In this document: positions 20,582 to 32,397 of the stretch, one piece after another
Layout of the letters: every line of letters starts with the position of its first letter
How positions within the stretch are numbered: the first letter of the stretch is position 1
Assembly: GCF_014898055.3 (NCBI RefSeq)
Contig: NW_023604295.1
Coordinates: forward strand, 95,557,591 to 95,621,590
Direction: 5' to 3'
Origin: Talpa occidentalis
Taxonomy: Eukaryota; Chordata; Mammalia; Eulipotyphla; Talpidae
Length of the DNA: 64,000 nucleotides
Made by a program: the position numbers and the translations under genes
Notes under the pieces: generated by a model
What the model saw: the letters and a program-made list of their open reading frames with translations, nothing else
What the model was told of the DNA's origin: nothing
Databases searched by the model: none

Positions 20582-20727
20582 GGTTCTGGACTGACAAAGA
20601 GGAACTAAAGAAACTGAGGCAAAGTGAAATTGTTTTCAAGCCACAAAAGAAATGGCAAGAATATGAAATTAGTATGGAAAACTGGGTGAAAGCAGTGAAA
20701 CGTTCCATGAATTGGTATAAGACATAG
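20582..20727 (+). CDS. GK5: GK5 terminal coding exon and stop
   Basis: Acceptor TTCTCCCTATAG. It encodes GFWTDKEELKKLRQSEIVFK, then PQKKWQEYEISMENWVKAVK and RSMNWYKT followed by TAG. The five exons together give the C-terminal 179 residues without a stop or frameshift, so the gene looks intact here. From memory the human protein ends NWYNKT, so this copy appears one residue shorter at the C terminus. The helical K/E-rich tail is typical of the family. Confidence 0.97.
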
Positions 20728-23560
20728 CACTAAGGAATCACTGAAACCATACGTATCTGACTGATATGACATGCAGATGAGACAAAGCTCAGGGATAACC
20801 AATATAATGCTGACTGAGAGAAGATCTGAAAGAACTTTGCAACCTGAAGACTAATACGGTTCATTTGAAGGAAAAACAAACTTTTTAAATACAAATCTTG
20901 GTAAGATTATAAGCCAGCAATACCTCAGAACTTTATTTCTTCTGTTTTGTAGAAAATTCAGAAGAACATTAGCCTTTTACAACCATATTTTGACAATTAA
21001 TGGGTCCCCTTCCTTTTTTATACTATGTCAATGGTATTTATAAACATAATTATTATTTGCTGAGTTAATAGTTCTAGATCAAGTACCGTTTATGTTTTGC
21101 TCCAAAAATAAGTGAAAAGTATTCTTTTAATTAATTTTTTTATAATTAAGAGGGATATTTTAAGTATATAGAGCTAAAAAGAAAGAATAACAAGAAATGT
21201 AGGATTTAAAAACATTAACATTTTATATTTAAAGCCATAAATGTGTACGAATCTAAATATAAGGTTCACATGTCCCTCACAGATATTCTTATTTATTTCC
21301 AAGTCTTTCCTTTTGGGGGTTTAAAGGCAATGCCTAAATTTTCCCCTATTTTGCCAAAATGTGAGCCCTCTCCACATGTTGAAAAAATAATTAATGAAGC
21401 TAAACATTACTGCTGATTCATAGGGAACAAGAAAACACTATCTTCTTAAATAACATTTCTTTATAAAACTTCAGGCTAAAGTTTAATGTCCCATTGCTTA
21501 CAAAATACTGGTAGTAAATGTAAATCTTGCCTGCCTTCTCTCTCCTCTTGTTTATCTTTTAATTTTTGAGATGTTTACATTAATATCTTATACTAAGTGC
21601 CTAATTGACAGAGTTTACTATTACGAGAGTGTTCTATTTCATTGGCAATTTAAGAATTGTGTTCTTTGGGTTATTTTACTTGTCCAGATAGTTTTTTGAT
21701 GTTTGTCCAGCCTATTTATCGCTCTGAGATATTTGGAGTGATTATCTCTTGATGGGAGTTTATTTGTGCTAATGATTACCTTCTAGATACTAAACCAGAG
21801 ACCCACAAAGAGGCCCAGAGACAGTTCCACATTTTCAAACTTTCTTGAAACAAGTTAGAGAAGTTATGAGTAGCTTCAGGCTAGCTGTAAAATTGTCTCA
21901 TGGCAATTGACCCCCCACCCCCCAACCTGTTCTATTATTTGCCCTTTCCTACATTGGACTAGGTTCCTTTTGGATATGCAACAATAATGAACTTACTTCC
22001 CTCTTGGCCAACCTTTATCACTTAAAGTCTTGTTTAGAGCTGGCTGTTAAATAATAACATAAGAAGTGACTGTTACAGGAATTTTGTTGTTCCTCTTAGC
22101 TATGTCCATTTCAGAGACAGGTATGATAGAACTAGGGTCAAATGGCCTGGCTCCAAATTCCATTGTAATGAATGTTGTCGTCTTAAATTGTTTATTTGAT
22201 GGAAACATAATGGCAAATATTTAGTATCATTAACTCCATTAAGTTTTGAAAATGTTTTTTTGTTAAGTAGAGGTGTTCTGTCAGATCTCTTTATGTAGGT
22301 AATTTCTCATTCTGTTTTTTTAACATACTGTTTTCAAAGCTTGGGAGTGGGAATGATAGAGACAGGAAACTGCAAAATCAGATATTCCTGAGATGCTTTG
22401 TTATTCTATTTCCACTGTCTTTTCCCCTTTACTATATTTGGCTTACTAAAATTAAATGACTATCTATACAAATATCTCTATTATATAGATGTAAGGATTC
22501 CAATTTAAATGCCATACCTTTACAAGAAACTGCCAAACTTTTTTCCAGAATAATTGCACCATTTTACATTTCCACCAGCAATATCTGAATAATCTAGTTT
22601 CTCCACATCCTCACCAGCATTTAGCATTATTACAATTTTTTTGTTTAGATAATAATGCAGGGTTTCTCGTGGTTTAATTTGTATTTCCTAATTAATAATG
22701 ATGTTGAACATCTTTTGATGTGCTTTTTTGCTCTTTTGATGTCCTTTTACCCTCTTCATGAAATATCTGTTAAAATCTTTTGCCCATTTGCTAACTGGGT
22801 TATTTGCTAAATGAGCCATATTTTTAAATGAATATCTTTTTAAAAAACTAAAAAAATCAGCCCAGTGACTTAAGAAAGTCATTACTACTTTCTAGAAAAA
22901 ATGTATATTGCATTTGAACATGATATTATAATGCCCTGAGCAGAAGAATTCTCATATTTCTTCTGTTCTCACTGTAAAGCATGGTACTAATACTGTGTAG
23001 TAGCAAAGACTTTTCAGAGATACCTCTACTTAAAATGTTAAGTAGAATATGAAAAACACTTTTTTATATAGCTATCATAATGGTTTTAATCTTTTTGTTT
23101 AAAATAACTTGATTTGTATAACTTTCACAGTGCTTTTGTGAAAATTCAAAATATTCCGATTTTGTAGGACAGTAAATATAAATTCCAACTCATACACATC
23201 AGTAAATTCATAATCTTATTTCTAATATTTTTACAAACTTCATCGTTTCATTAAATAGTCATTGAGAACTTCATAAATCATTGTTAAAGATTATAGATAA
23301 AATCTTGGGAGCATAGCAATACAAATATTTTTTATGCATATGTGACTTTTTCCCTTGCTGATTTTGTCTATTTTAATTTTTGATTTGTTTTTAAACTGCA
23401 CCTGGAAATTCTTATTTATTACTATTTCTACTTTGGTTTCTGCACATCAAGGTCACAGAAAACCCAGCAGATATTAACTACAGATGTGAGAATGAAGACG
23501 GCTGTTAATTTTTGGTGGTGGAAAAGATAATAAAAATTGTGAAAATATACTGTATTTTTA
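20728..23560 (+). other. GK5: Probable GK5 3' UTR
   Basis: AT-rich, SINE-free sequence follows the stop codon. Candidate polyadenylation signals are ATTAAA near 22,450 and AATAAA at 23,529-23,534 (AGATAATAAAAATTG). I cannot tell which is used. 22,515-22,860 is an old L1 insertion that would lie within a long UTR. Confidence 0.5.
22515..22860 (-). repeat. Ancient L1 ORF2 fragment in probable 3' UTR
   Basis: AATTGCACCATTTTACATTT, CCACCAGCAATATC, TTTCTCCACATCCTCACCAG and AATCTTTTGCCCATTTGCTA match reverse L1 ORF2 in order. Confidence 0.8.
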
Positions 23561-24036
23561 AAAATTTAGTTAAGATTTTAAAAATAACTGGAGGAAAGAT
23601 AAAAATACTAATATAATGAAATTAGCTTAGCAGCTGTTAAAAGTCCCTTCTGAATATTATTATCATCTGAAACTACAGTGGGAAATGACAATGAAACAGT
23701 GAATGACTGATCTTTACATACTGTGTATTAAAACCATTTTTACTTAGTGTTTCTCTGTTCCTTGCTTTGGGTTTGCACATATATTTTGCAACATCCATCA
23801 GGTGGAGGATTCAGTCACTTTTGATTCCATAGTGGAGCCTTATATTACTCTCTGTGGACCCATGGTATTATTCTGTAGTCGGATATTTGATGCATGATAA
23901 ACATTCAATTATTAGAAACATTGAAAGGGTTGGGTTTTGATTTCATTTAGTTCGAAGTAATATTAGTTTAATGAAGTGGACAAGTCATGGAAGCACTATG
24001 GAGATACATGGAGCTGACTTCTGAATTTTATCTGAC
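23561..24036 (+). other. Intergenic, nothing recognised
   Basis: AT-rich sequence with ATTAAA at about 23,729, which could be an alternative distal GK5 poly(A) signal. Confidence 0.4.
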
Positions 24037-24051
24037 TATAACAGTATTTTT

Positions 24052-24310
24052 TTAAAGATTTATTTATTTATGTATACAAGAGCTGGGGTACAAGCCAAAG
24101 GTGCAGGGGGTGAGAGGATTCACCAGAGAGAGTGGGGAACAGCACAGGCGGATCTATGAAATACACTGCTGAGGGGAGCAGCGGGCAAGACAGGAGAGGT
24201 CTGCATCCCCATATGGGGCACCTCCCTGGCCAGGGATCGAACTCATGCTGCAGTGGCTTTGGATAGCTTCATAGTGCTGCGACTTAACCCCTTGAGCCAC
24301 CTGGGAAGCC
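24052..24310 (-). repeat. tRNA-derived SINE at a twice-used target
   Basis: Older type; head at right ends CACCTGGGAAGCC. The left flank TATAACAGTATTTTT (24,037-24,051) recurs right after the SINE (24,312-24,326) and again after the neighbouring L1 (25,242-25,256). Confidence 0.93.
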
Positions 24311-24326
24311 CTATAACAGTATTTTT

Positions 24327-25241
24327 TTTTTCTGCATATTTTTCTCTTACACTGTCGTAGTCTCCATATTTATCTCACCACCTTACCACCCATGAACCCT
24401 CACCATATTCTCTTGTGCTCTTCCCTCGCCTGTTTTGATTCCCGACCCCCAGCTTTCTTCCTCCCTTGCTGTATGCCTTAGATCTATGGTCAGCTTGCTA
24501 GCTTTAATTTGTTCTTGACCTTTTGTTTGTCTTTTTCCCCAAAGATTTATTTATTTATGCATACAAGAGCTGGGGTACAGGCCAGAGATGTGGGGGGTGA
24601 GAGGATCCACCAGAGATAGAGTGGGGAACTGAACAGGCAGACTGCTGAGGGGAGCAGCGGGTGAGACAGGAAAGATCTGCCTTGCCATGTGGGTTTCTCC
24701 CTGGCTGGCCAGGGATTGAACTCATGCTGCAGAGGCTGCGGATTGCTTCATAGTGTGGTGCTTAACCCCTTGGGCCACCAGGGAAGCCCTTGTTTGTCTT
24801 TCCTTCTGACTAATTTCAGCTAGCATAATCCCCTCCAGCGCCATTCATGTTGCAGCAAATGTTATGAGTTTGTCTTTTTTGATTGCTAATATTCCACACT
24901 ATAAATATACACATTTTTTCATCCATTCATCTATGTTGGGGCATTTGGGTTGTTTCCATATTTGGCTATTGTAAATAGTGCTGCAATAGACATAGGAGTA
25001 CAGGTTTCCTTTCAAATTAGTGTTTTTGTGTCCTTTGAGTAGATTCATAGGAGTAGAATTGTCAGATCATAACGGTAGAGCCACGGAACACACACACACA
25101 CAGAACCTCCACACAGCTTTCCATAGTGTCTGGGCCCACCAGCAATGTAAGAGGTTTCCTTTATCTCCACATCTTCTCCAGCATTTATTGTTTCCAGTTT
25201 TTTTTTTTTTTTAATATGGGCCATTAAAGGAGATGGGGAAT
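24327..25241 (-). repeat. L1 (3' UTR and ORF2 end), interrupted by a SINE
   Basis: Reverse L1: 3' UTR (ACCACCCATGAACCCTCACC, ATGCCTTAGATCTATGGTCA), then AGCTAGCATAATCCCCTCCA, GTGCTGCAATAGACATAGG and CTCCACATCTTCTCCAGC. Its two ends share TATAACAGTATTTTT with the SINE on its left. A (CA)n run at 25,089-25,101 interrupts ORF2. Confidence 0.85.
24539..24789 (-). repeat. tRNA-derived SINE nested in L1
   Basis: Flanked by TTGTTTGTCTTT (24,523-24,534; 24,790-24,801). It splits the L1 3' UTR from ORF2. Confidence 0.94.
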
Positions 25242-25256
25242 TATAACAGTATTTTT

Positions 25257-25985
25257 AAAGAATCTTGCTTATGTAAAAAAATTCTAGGAATAAATACATT
25301 GGGATGATAGCTGTTGGCAGGGGGGACACCCATTAGGAGGTACATATTATAAGGCAAATACACTGGATTTGTTAAATTCCCCTTCTCCTTCCCCCACCAA
25401 CAGGACAAGAACTTTCACTACCATATCCCAGGGAATTCTTATGTTGCCTAATCCAGCCAGCCAGGGCCCTTCTCCTTTCTCTCCCAGAAAGCCCTGTCTG
25501 TCAGCATTCCAGCTTCATCACCAAAAACTCAAGAATTGAGCAGTCTGAAATTTTAGTCTACTTGGAAAATGACAAATTAGTCTCCTACATTTTCTTAGCG
25601 AATGGTAGAAGATACGAGACTCCTGGGTCAGAGATAGAGGTCTTTTACCCATGGTACAGCAAACATCGTAATCTCACTGCATTGGTTCACCTTGCTTCTC
25701 GACTCCTATGTGGAGCAGTTGATGCAATATGTGAAGTGGGTTTGTGATTTTAGGAAACCTGAATCTTTTGTAATAGACTTCAAGTAAGCCCATCCAGTGC
25801 TTGCTCCAGAGGAAATTGTTATGTTAGATAGTAAACAAAACTGCCACTATTGTGGAGAGAGAGAGTCTGTTTTACAACAGATGGCTTAGTGCCTCTCTTT
25901 ACAAGACCAGCAGAAATGAGAGCCACATAAAATTGTCTCCCAACATTACATTCATTATCTTAATTGTGGTGATGGTTTCATAGAT
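25257..25985 (+). other. Intergenic, unclassified moderately GC sequence
   Basis: 25,300-25,760 is less AT-rich than its surroundings and has no SINE or L1 signature. A 61-codon frame at 25,562 has no known domain. An old LTR or DNA transposon is possible but unsupported. Confidence 0.35.
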
Positions 25986-26012
25986 ATGTGTATGTGTGTG
26001 TGTGTGTGTGTG
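25986..26012 (+). repeat. (TG)n microsatellite
   Basis: TATGTGTATG followed by about nine TG units. Confidence 0.9.
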
Positions 26013-26219
26013 CATGTCAAAATTCATGAAAGTATTCACTTTAAGTATGTATATTTTATTGTATGTCAGTTTCATATTAGTAGAACAGGAAGAAAAAAAG
26101 TCTTATCACTCAAATGTACAATTGGGATCAGTGGCTTCAATATCTAGATGTCTCTCAGAAAAACTCCTTATTCCAGATCTACTTAATAATAATCTGTATT
26201 TTTTATAAGATCCCCCACT

Positions 26220-27300
26220 ATAATTTTTTAATTTATAATTTTGAAATAATTTTAGACTTAAAGAAAAATTGTTGAAATAGTATACAGGAGTTTCCCTTTA
26301 CCCAATTTCTCCAACTTAATGCAATTAACATCTAACAATTGTAATATTATGATTGGAACCAGGATTCACACTGCTACAATAATATTAGCTAATCTACAGA
26401 CCTTATTTTAATTTTGTTAACTTTCCAAGTAATGCCCTTTCTCTGGTCTAGGATTCAATCCAGGATCCCATATTGCACTTCATTTTCATGTCTCAGTCTC
26501 CTCCAATGTGACACTGTTTCTTTCTCGGCCTTTTTTTTTTTTTTTAAGATTTATTTTTATTTATGCATACAAGAGCTGGGGTACAGGCCAGAGGTGCTGG
26601 AGGCGAGGTGAGAGGATTCACCAGAGACAGAGTGGGGAACAGAACAGGCAGATTGACTGAATTATATACTGCTGAGGGGAGCAGTGGGCAAGTCGGGAGA
26701 GGTCTGCTGTGCCATGTGGGTTGCTCACTGGCCAGGGATTGAACTTGTGCTGCAGAGGCTTAATAGGTTGCATCTTAACCCCTTGCGCCACCAGGGAGGC
26801 CCAGCCTTTTTTTTTTTTTTAAGAACATTGGCAGTTATTTCATGGAATGGTCCATTGATTGTGGATTGGCCTCAGATTTTCTTGTGATTAGATTAAGGTT
26901 CTGAGTTTTTGTTAGGAAAATGCAGATGTGATGAGTGGCTTTCTTATGTCCTGTCAGGAAGGCACATCACTGTCTTATTACTAATGATGTTAATCTTAAT
27001 TATTTGCTTAAAGTGATTTCTGCCAGGTTGTTCCGTCATAACAATATTATCCCCTTTGTATTTAATGTGAATCTGTGCAGAAATACTTCTACACCATGAA
27101 AATATCCTGGTTCCATCCCTTTCACTCACTAGTTTTTGCATCTATGAATGGTGCTTTCCTGCAATAATTATTCCTATACCAGTTCCCATTATCTGCCTAA
27201 TAATGGCAACTTTCTATTCCAATTATTTCTTAACATTTATTTGTTGAAATTCTACTCAAAGGACTAACTTATCATTTATTACTCAATTATTTATCTATAT
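26220..27300 (-). repeat. Ancient L1-type repeat, interrupted by a SINE
   Basis: TTTCCCTTTACCCAATTTCT, then AGGATTCAATCCAGGATCCC and the later TGCCAGGTTGTTCCG block resemble one old mammalian L1 3' region (similar texture at 1,600 and 47,640). Family call from memory. Confidence 0.45.
26541..26801 (-). repeat. tRNA-derived SINE (older type)
   Basis: T-rich tail left, CACCAGGGAGGCCC right. Flanks GGCC(T)n / AGCC(T)n are an apparent but low-complexity duplication. Confidence 0.9.
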
Positions 27301-27462
27301 TGATCACCTTTCATCCCACTTTACATCCTCTTGGCCCACCTTTTTATTACTGTTTTTGCAACAATTAGCTGCATGGCTATAACTGGACAGCCTCTTGCCT
27401 TGCATATGTCCAATTAGGATTGAGCTAGGATTCTCTGCCTCCCAATTTAGAATACTCATTTG

Positions 27463-27735
27463 GGGCCTCCCTGGTGGCGCAGGGGTTAAAGACAGTGCTA
27501 TCATGCTATCCACAGCCACTGCAGCACGAGTTCAATCTCCAGCCGGCCAGGGACTATCCCACTTGGCATAGCAGACCTCTCCTGTCTTGCCTACTGCTCC
27601 CCTCAGCAGTGTATTTCAGTCAATCTGCCTGTTCTGCTTCCCCACTCTGTCTCTGGTGAATCCTCTCACCCCACACACCTCCAGCCTGTATCCCAGTTCT
27701 TGAACGCATAAATAAATCAATCTTTAAAAAGCAAA
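27463..27735 (+). repeat. tRNA-derived SINE (older type)
   Basis: Perfect 14-bp duplication AGAATACTCATTTG at 27,449-27,462 and 27,736-27,749. Confidence 0.95.
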
Positions 27736-27749
27736 AGAATACTCATTTG

Positions 27750-28133
27750 AACCCATTTTGTCAGTTCCACTGACGGGTAAACCTGAAGTGCTAAGAGAGT
27801 TGTCACCCTGTGCTGAAACTTTTATTTTTTTATTTTTTGGTATAACTTTTAAACAATGGTGATGGGAGCCAGTCTATCAATGCCATTTCACTTTGATTCC
27901 TTAACTGGACGGTCAGGAAGGGTGCTCCTCACAGCTTCTTGGGAGGTCTCAGCACTGTCAAATCTCGTGACCTTTCAGAAGTAACACATCAGTAACCTAC
28001 CCTTGGAATGACTTTCCTTCTTTATACTTTATATTTCCTAGTCCCAATTCCTGTTCCTTGGAATCATTTTCCAAAATAAGCCACTTACACATAAGGATTT
28101 ACTTCAAAATGGGAGTGGGGAAGGAGACCAAGC
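27750..28133 (+). other. Intergenic, nothing recognised
   Basis: No repeat or coding signature identified. Confidence 0.5.
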
Positions 28134-28148
28134 AAAGATGTATGTATT

Positions 28149-28416
28149 GGGCCTCCCCGGTGGCGCAGCGGTTGAGCGCTGGGTTGCGAAGCGGCCCGCA
28201 GCCTCCGCGGCGCCTGTTCGATCCCCAGCTGCTCCCTGGCCACCGGAGGAGGGTCCCACATGGTGCGCAGACCTCTCCTGCCGCCCGCTGCTCCCCTCAG
28301 CAGTGTACTTCGGTCCTTCTGCCTGCTCTGCTCCCCGCTCTGGCTCTGGTGAATTCTCTCACCCTCCCGCGCTTCTGACTGTACCCAGTGTTTGTATGAA
28401 TAAATAAATAAATAAA

Positions 28417-28446
<30 letters not shown>
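28149..28446 (+). repeat. tRNA-derived SINE, young type, long poly(A)
   Basis: Flanked by AAAGATGTATGTATTG (from 28,134 and 28,446). About 28 uninterrupted A residues at the 3' end and near-consensus sequence indicate a recent insertion. Confidence 0.95.
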
Positions 28447-28450
<4 letters not shown>

Positions 28451-28461
28451 TGTATGTATTG

Positions 28462-28796
28462 CCAGTTGTTAAATATTTTGAACTCTCACACCTGTACATA
28501 ACTAAGACCCTATGGAAGCTTTCAAAAGTACCAAGGAGAAGGGTACAAAAGTATTCATAATAGCAGTATGGGGTTGGGGAAGGGTTGAAAACTCAAATGC
28601 CTATCAAGAGAATGACTTGTGTAAATTTTGCTATATATAATTCATGACAATAAATGAAATAGATGCATCAAGACAGATGACTCAAACAAAATGTTGAATA
28701 AAAAATAATTGATGAAAAGCAAAGCCCCAATGTGTGTAGTTCAAAACTATGCCAAACTAAACAGTACATTTCTTGGAATTCCATGTGTTAAAATAT
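28462..28796 (+). other. Intergenic; weak L1-like text
   Basis: AATTTTGCTATATATAATTC and the following ACAATAAATG resemble a decayed + strand L1 3' region. Not decisive. Confidence 0.3.
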
Positions 28797-28805
28797 AAAG
28801 AAAAA

Positions 28806-29084
28806 GGGCCTCCCTGGTGGCACAAGGGTTAGCACAGCACTGTGAGGCTATCTGCAGCCACTGCAGCACAAGTTGGATCCCTGGCCGGTCAGGGAGCTAC
28901 CCACATGGCACAGCACACCTCTCTTGTCTCACCCGCTGCTCCCCTCAGCAGTGTACTTCAGTCAGTCTGCCTGTTCTGTTTCCCACTCTGTCTCTGGTGA
29001 ATCTTCTCACCCCCTGCAGCTCTGGCCTGTACCCCAGTTCTTATACACATAAATAAATAAATCCTTAAAATCTATATGGAAAGA
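28806..29084 (+). repeat. tRNA-derived SINE (older type)
   Basis: Flanked by AAAGAAAAAG (28,797 and about 29,085). Tail AAATAAATAAATCC. Confidence 0.92.
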
Positions 29085-29093
29085 AAGAAAAAG

Positions 29094-29634
29094 GAAATAT
29101 AATTCAGTGGAGTTGCTCTGAGAAGGGAAAGCAGAGCGGTCAATGAGGCACCAGCTCCAGGGGTGTTACTGCCCTGTTTCTTATTGTGGTACATGAGGGT
29201 TTATTATAATTCTATATACTTTGTTTTTAAGATAAAAAAAAATAATTTATCATAAAAAAGATTTTAGATTGGATAGTAAGAGATTACTTTTATTAAGGGT
29301 GGCTGTATCCTTCCCTATGCTAACAAATCATTTCAGAAATGGAACTGAAAAGGTTGTATCCTTCCCTCAGGAAATTCCAAAGCTTTGATCCTACTTTGTC
29401 CTATTAATGAAATTAAACAGTACACAAGAGGATTATCTCTGGAAGATAAGGTCCTAAGATAACACATTTTTCTCTTCAATGTTATTTCTTTTGTCAGTTA
29501 TGAATGAATTGGGCATGAAAACAGGATGCTTTAAAAAAGAAAAAGATAGAAAAGACATATCTGTAACTGTTCAAATAAATCAGATCTTTTGTATGACTAA
29601 AAAGGTCCCAGTAGGGACAGTGGTATTGGGTGAA
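29094..29634 (+). other. Intergenic, nothing recognised
   Basis: No feature identified. Confidence 0.5.
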
Positions 29635-29765
29635 ACAGTACCAGCACCACTTGGGAGCTTCATGGAAATGCAGACTGTGCTCCACTTCAGAGCTACTGAT
29701 TCACAGTATGAATTTCAATGAGATCAAATAATTCCTGTGCATCTTAAGTTTGAGATGCCCTGATG
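29635..29765 (+). repeat. MER5A-like DNA transposon relic
   Basis: CAGCACCACTTGGGAGCTTC, then ATGGAAATGCAGACTG and CTGTGCATCTTAAGTTTGAG, follows the MER5A (hAT) order as I recall it. Confidence 0.7.
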
Positions 29766-29914
29766 GAAGAGTCCTACAATTCCACCTGCAGAAAGCAGCA
29801 GCCAGCACTAGGTAGGCATCACATGGAAATTCCTGTTTCAACGGATCTGTTTCATGACCCTCTCTGTTGGCCAGCATATTTACAGTAGACGGTACTTACT
29901 CATTTCTTCTTCTT

Positions 29915-30186
29915 TTTTTTTTTTTTTAAGATTTATTTATTTATTTATACAAGCACTGGGAACAGTCAGAAATGTGGGAGGGTGAGAGAATTCACCAGAG
30001 ACAGAGCGGGGAACAGAACAGGCAGACCAATGAAGTATACTGCTGAGGGGAGCAGCGGGAGCGGCAGGAGAGGTCTTGTCGCACCATGTGGGACCCTCGC
30101 TGGTGGCCGAGTATTGAACTGGCGCTGCAGAGGCTGAGGGAAGCTTTGCGGCCCAGCGTTTAACTGCTGTGACACCAGGGGAGGCC
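29915..30186 (-). repeat. tRNA-derived SINE (first of adjacent pair)
   Basis: Intermediate type. Flanks are pyrimidine-rich TTCTTCTTT-like sequence shared with the next SINE. Confidence 0.9.
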
Positions 30187-30195
30187 CTCTTCTTT

Positions 30196-30439
30196 CTTTA
30201 TTTAAAAAGATTTATTTTATGCATACATGAGATGGGGTGCCGGGAGGTGAGAAGATTCACCAGAGACATAGTGGGGGCACAGAACAGGTGGATCAACTGA
30301 AATACACTGCTGAGGGGAGCAGTGGGAGTCAGGAGAGGTCTGCTGCGCCATGTTGGTCACCTCCCTGGCTGGATGCTGCAGTGGCTGTGGATAACTTGAT
30401 AGTACTGAGATTTAACCCCTTGCACAACCAGGGAGGCCC
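30196..30439 (-). repeat. tRNA-derived SINE (second of adjacent pair)
   Basis: Older type; lacks part of the tRNA-like region near 30,370. Followed by CTCATCTCTTCTTTCT, matching CTCATTTCTTCTTCTT left of the pair at 29,899. Confidence 0.9.
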
Positions 30440-30453
30440 CTCATCTCTTCTTT

Positions 30454-31315
30454 CTAACTGTACTGTGCCGTGATACTCGTCCACTCACTGAAAATGTCCT
30501 GAGCTTCTCTTAAGCACTGAGGCCATGGTAATGAACAGGATAACTTGTTCCAAATCTAAAGGATCTTACAATCTAACAGGACAGAGATATCAGATGAGTA
30601 ATTACAAGTCTGATGAATGTTAGAAAGACAAACAAAATCTTACAGGAAAAGAGTTGGAGGTGGCAAGTCGGGAAGTTATTCTGTAGAAGTGTTTAAACAT
30701 ATGAGAAGGCCCATGTAGGTGAGGTGTGGTGAATTATGGGATGATTTTAAGCACAAGGAATACCTATGCACATAACTCTGGTCATTTATGCTTGTATTTC
30801 CAATGCCTTGCATGTTCTTGGCAGACAATAAGTGCTTAATAAGTGCTGAATCAATAATGGTTGTGTCGTGTGTCAGACATCTACTCTCTGGCATTAGAAA
30901 TGGTGGAAGTTTTATTTTCCTTTTCAAAGGAAATAAGATCCCTAAATGGGGAAATGAGAAGGAAGAGAGAAAGCTGACTATTGTGCAAATTGCTAAATTG
31001 GAACTATGAGTGGGAATGAAAAATTGATTTACATGAATTTTCCTCCCTAAAGCAACTTGACAATTTATTCTGTTCTGGAGAATTTTCAGTTTTTGGCTTC
31101 AAAACCAAGCTGTTCCTTACTCTGAATTTCTTGGCCTGCTGTGAAATCAGCATTTAGTGTCTTACAAAGCATACAGTGATTAGGTCATGGAAATTCACAG
31201 CTAGATCAAACTAGTATATGGAAAATTTGAAACTTTCACGGCCCATTTTACTTGATGTTGAAAAATGTTATACAACACTGAATTTTAAATAGTTTTTTTC
31301 AGAAGCAATATTGAT
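30454..31315 (+). other. Intergenic; L2/MIR-like scraps at 30,480-30,860
   Basis: TAAGCACTGAGGCCATGGTA (30,513) and GGCAGACAATAAGTGCTTAA (30,821) are the texture of L2 or MIR 3' ends. The remainder is unassigned. Confidence 0.4.
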
Positions 31316-31319
31316 CAAA

Positions 31320-31410
31320 TGATCATCATAATTGCCATCATTTATTGAGCACTTAATATATGCATCACACAGCAAAAGTCTTGTATTAACTTTATGAGAG
31401 TACATTGAGC
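31320..31410 (-). repeat. MIR-like fragment
   Basis: GCCATCATTTATTGAGCACT, then TAATATATGCATCACACAGC, matches reverse MIR 3' sequence. Confidence 0.55.
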
Positions 31411-31635
31411 TGTATGAAAATTGCCAGATATTAGCAATTACATGTGAGCCAACTTAATATTATCATTAAACTCTGATCTCTGAAACTTATAAAGAGGTTT
31501 GAGAATCCTCAATTGTCATAGCCTCACTCCAAAACTTAGCACCAAGTTTTCTTTTTAAAGAGATCCTGAGAAAGTTGCTGCTCCTCACTGACATCCATCT
31601 CCCTTCCTCTCACTAACCCAAGCCCTTTGTGCCTC

Positions 31636-32232
31636 TGTTACAGGGCAGGGAGAGGGGCACCCCAAACCCCACAAACCTGCCTGCTCTAAATAGGTTCTGC
31701 CATCTGCCGCATCAACAGAAAACATATGAGACTTTAATGAAAAGGAACTTTAATACAATTAGGAAACAATGCAGGAAAGACAAAGAATATAGTTTCTAAA
31801 TCAAGCACCCAAGGTTACCCGTCCCCTCATGGGTAAAAGTCCACCCAAGCAGGATTGGCCCAGAGCAAGGCCCCAAAGCCTGCCACAAGTCTAAAGCATC
31901 ATCCAGTGGGAACCCCCAGAAAAGGATCAGAAACAACCAGACAAGTCTGGGAGGAAAAGAGCAAAATCAAAATCAAGACAAAAACCGCCACTGTCACCTC
32001 CCCACGGGTCTCACCCACATCTGTTCCAACCAGTCCACGACCAAAAGACAAGCAAAGTTTCCTCATGTGTCTCTCAGCTCCATGTGTCTCCAGGTCTCCT
32101 TCTGGTTCTCCATCCTGCTTCCTTCCTTCCTCAGTCTCCTCTACATCTTCTCTCCCTGCTCAGCTACACCCTCCTTTTGGGTGGGGCTGGAAACCTGGAA
32201 ACTTCCCCTGTCCTGGGGACCACCCTGTTACA
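31636..32232 (-). mobile_element. Solitary LTR, ERV class I-like
   Basis: 597 bp with nearly complementary termini (TGTTACAGGG...CACCCTGTTACA) and a 4-bp duplication CCTC (31,632-31,635; 32,233-32,236). Four-base duplications are common for gamma-like class I ERVs. On the minus strand two ATTAAAG signals lie about 120 and 95 bases before its 3' end. The 148-codon frame at 31,855 is on the opposite strand and has no viral signature. Confidence 0.7.
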
Positions 32233-32397
32233 CCTCTACTACTATTATGGCTGTGTACACATTGTATCATGATATACAATCCATCTCCCTTGCTAGACTG
32301 AATTCCTTGAAGGTTAGAAGTTTTTTCTGTGCCCCTCATTTCTGTATCTTCAGTGACTGAAACTGTTAACAGAGCAACCCCAACATGAAACACGTTG
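32233..32397 (+). repeat. L2/MIR-like fragment split by an LTR
   Basis: GACTGAATTCCTTGAAGGTT...ATTTCTGTATCTTCAGTGAC continues beyond the next LTR as CAAATATTTGTTAAATTGAA (32,816), the ordered end of an L2/MIR-type element. Confidence 0.5.

Noticed and set aside
25562..25747. 61-codon frame in an unclassified intergenic stretch
   Set aside because: Length is expected by chance and no motif, splice context or promoter supports it.
31855..32301. 148-codon open frame
   Set aside because: It lies antisense within a solitary LTR. Low-complexity S/P-rich product without a recognised domain.
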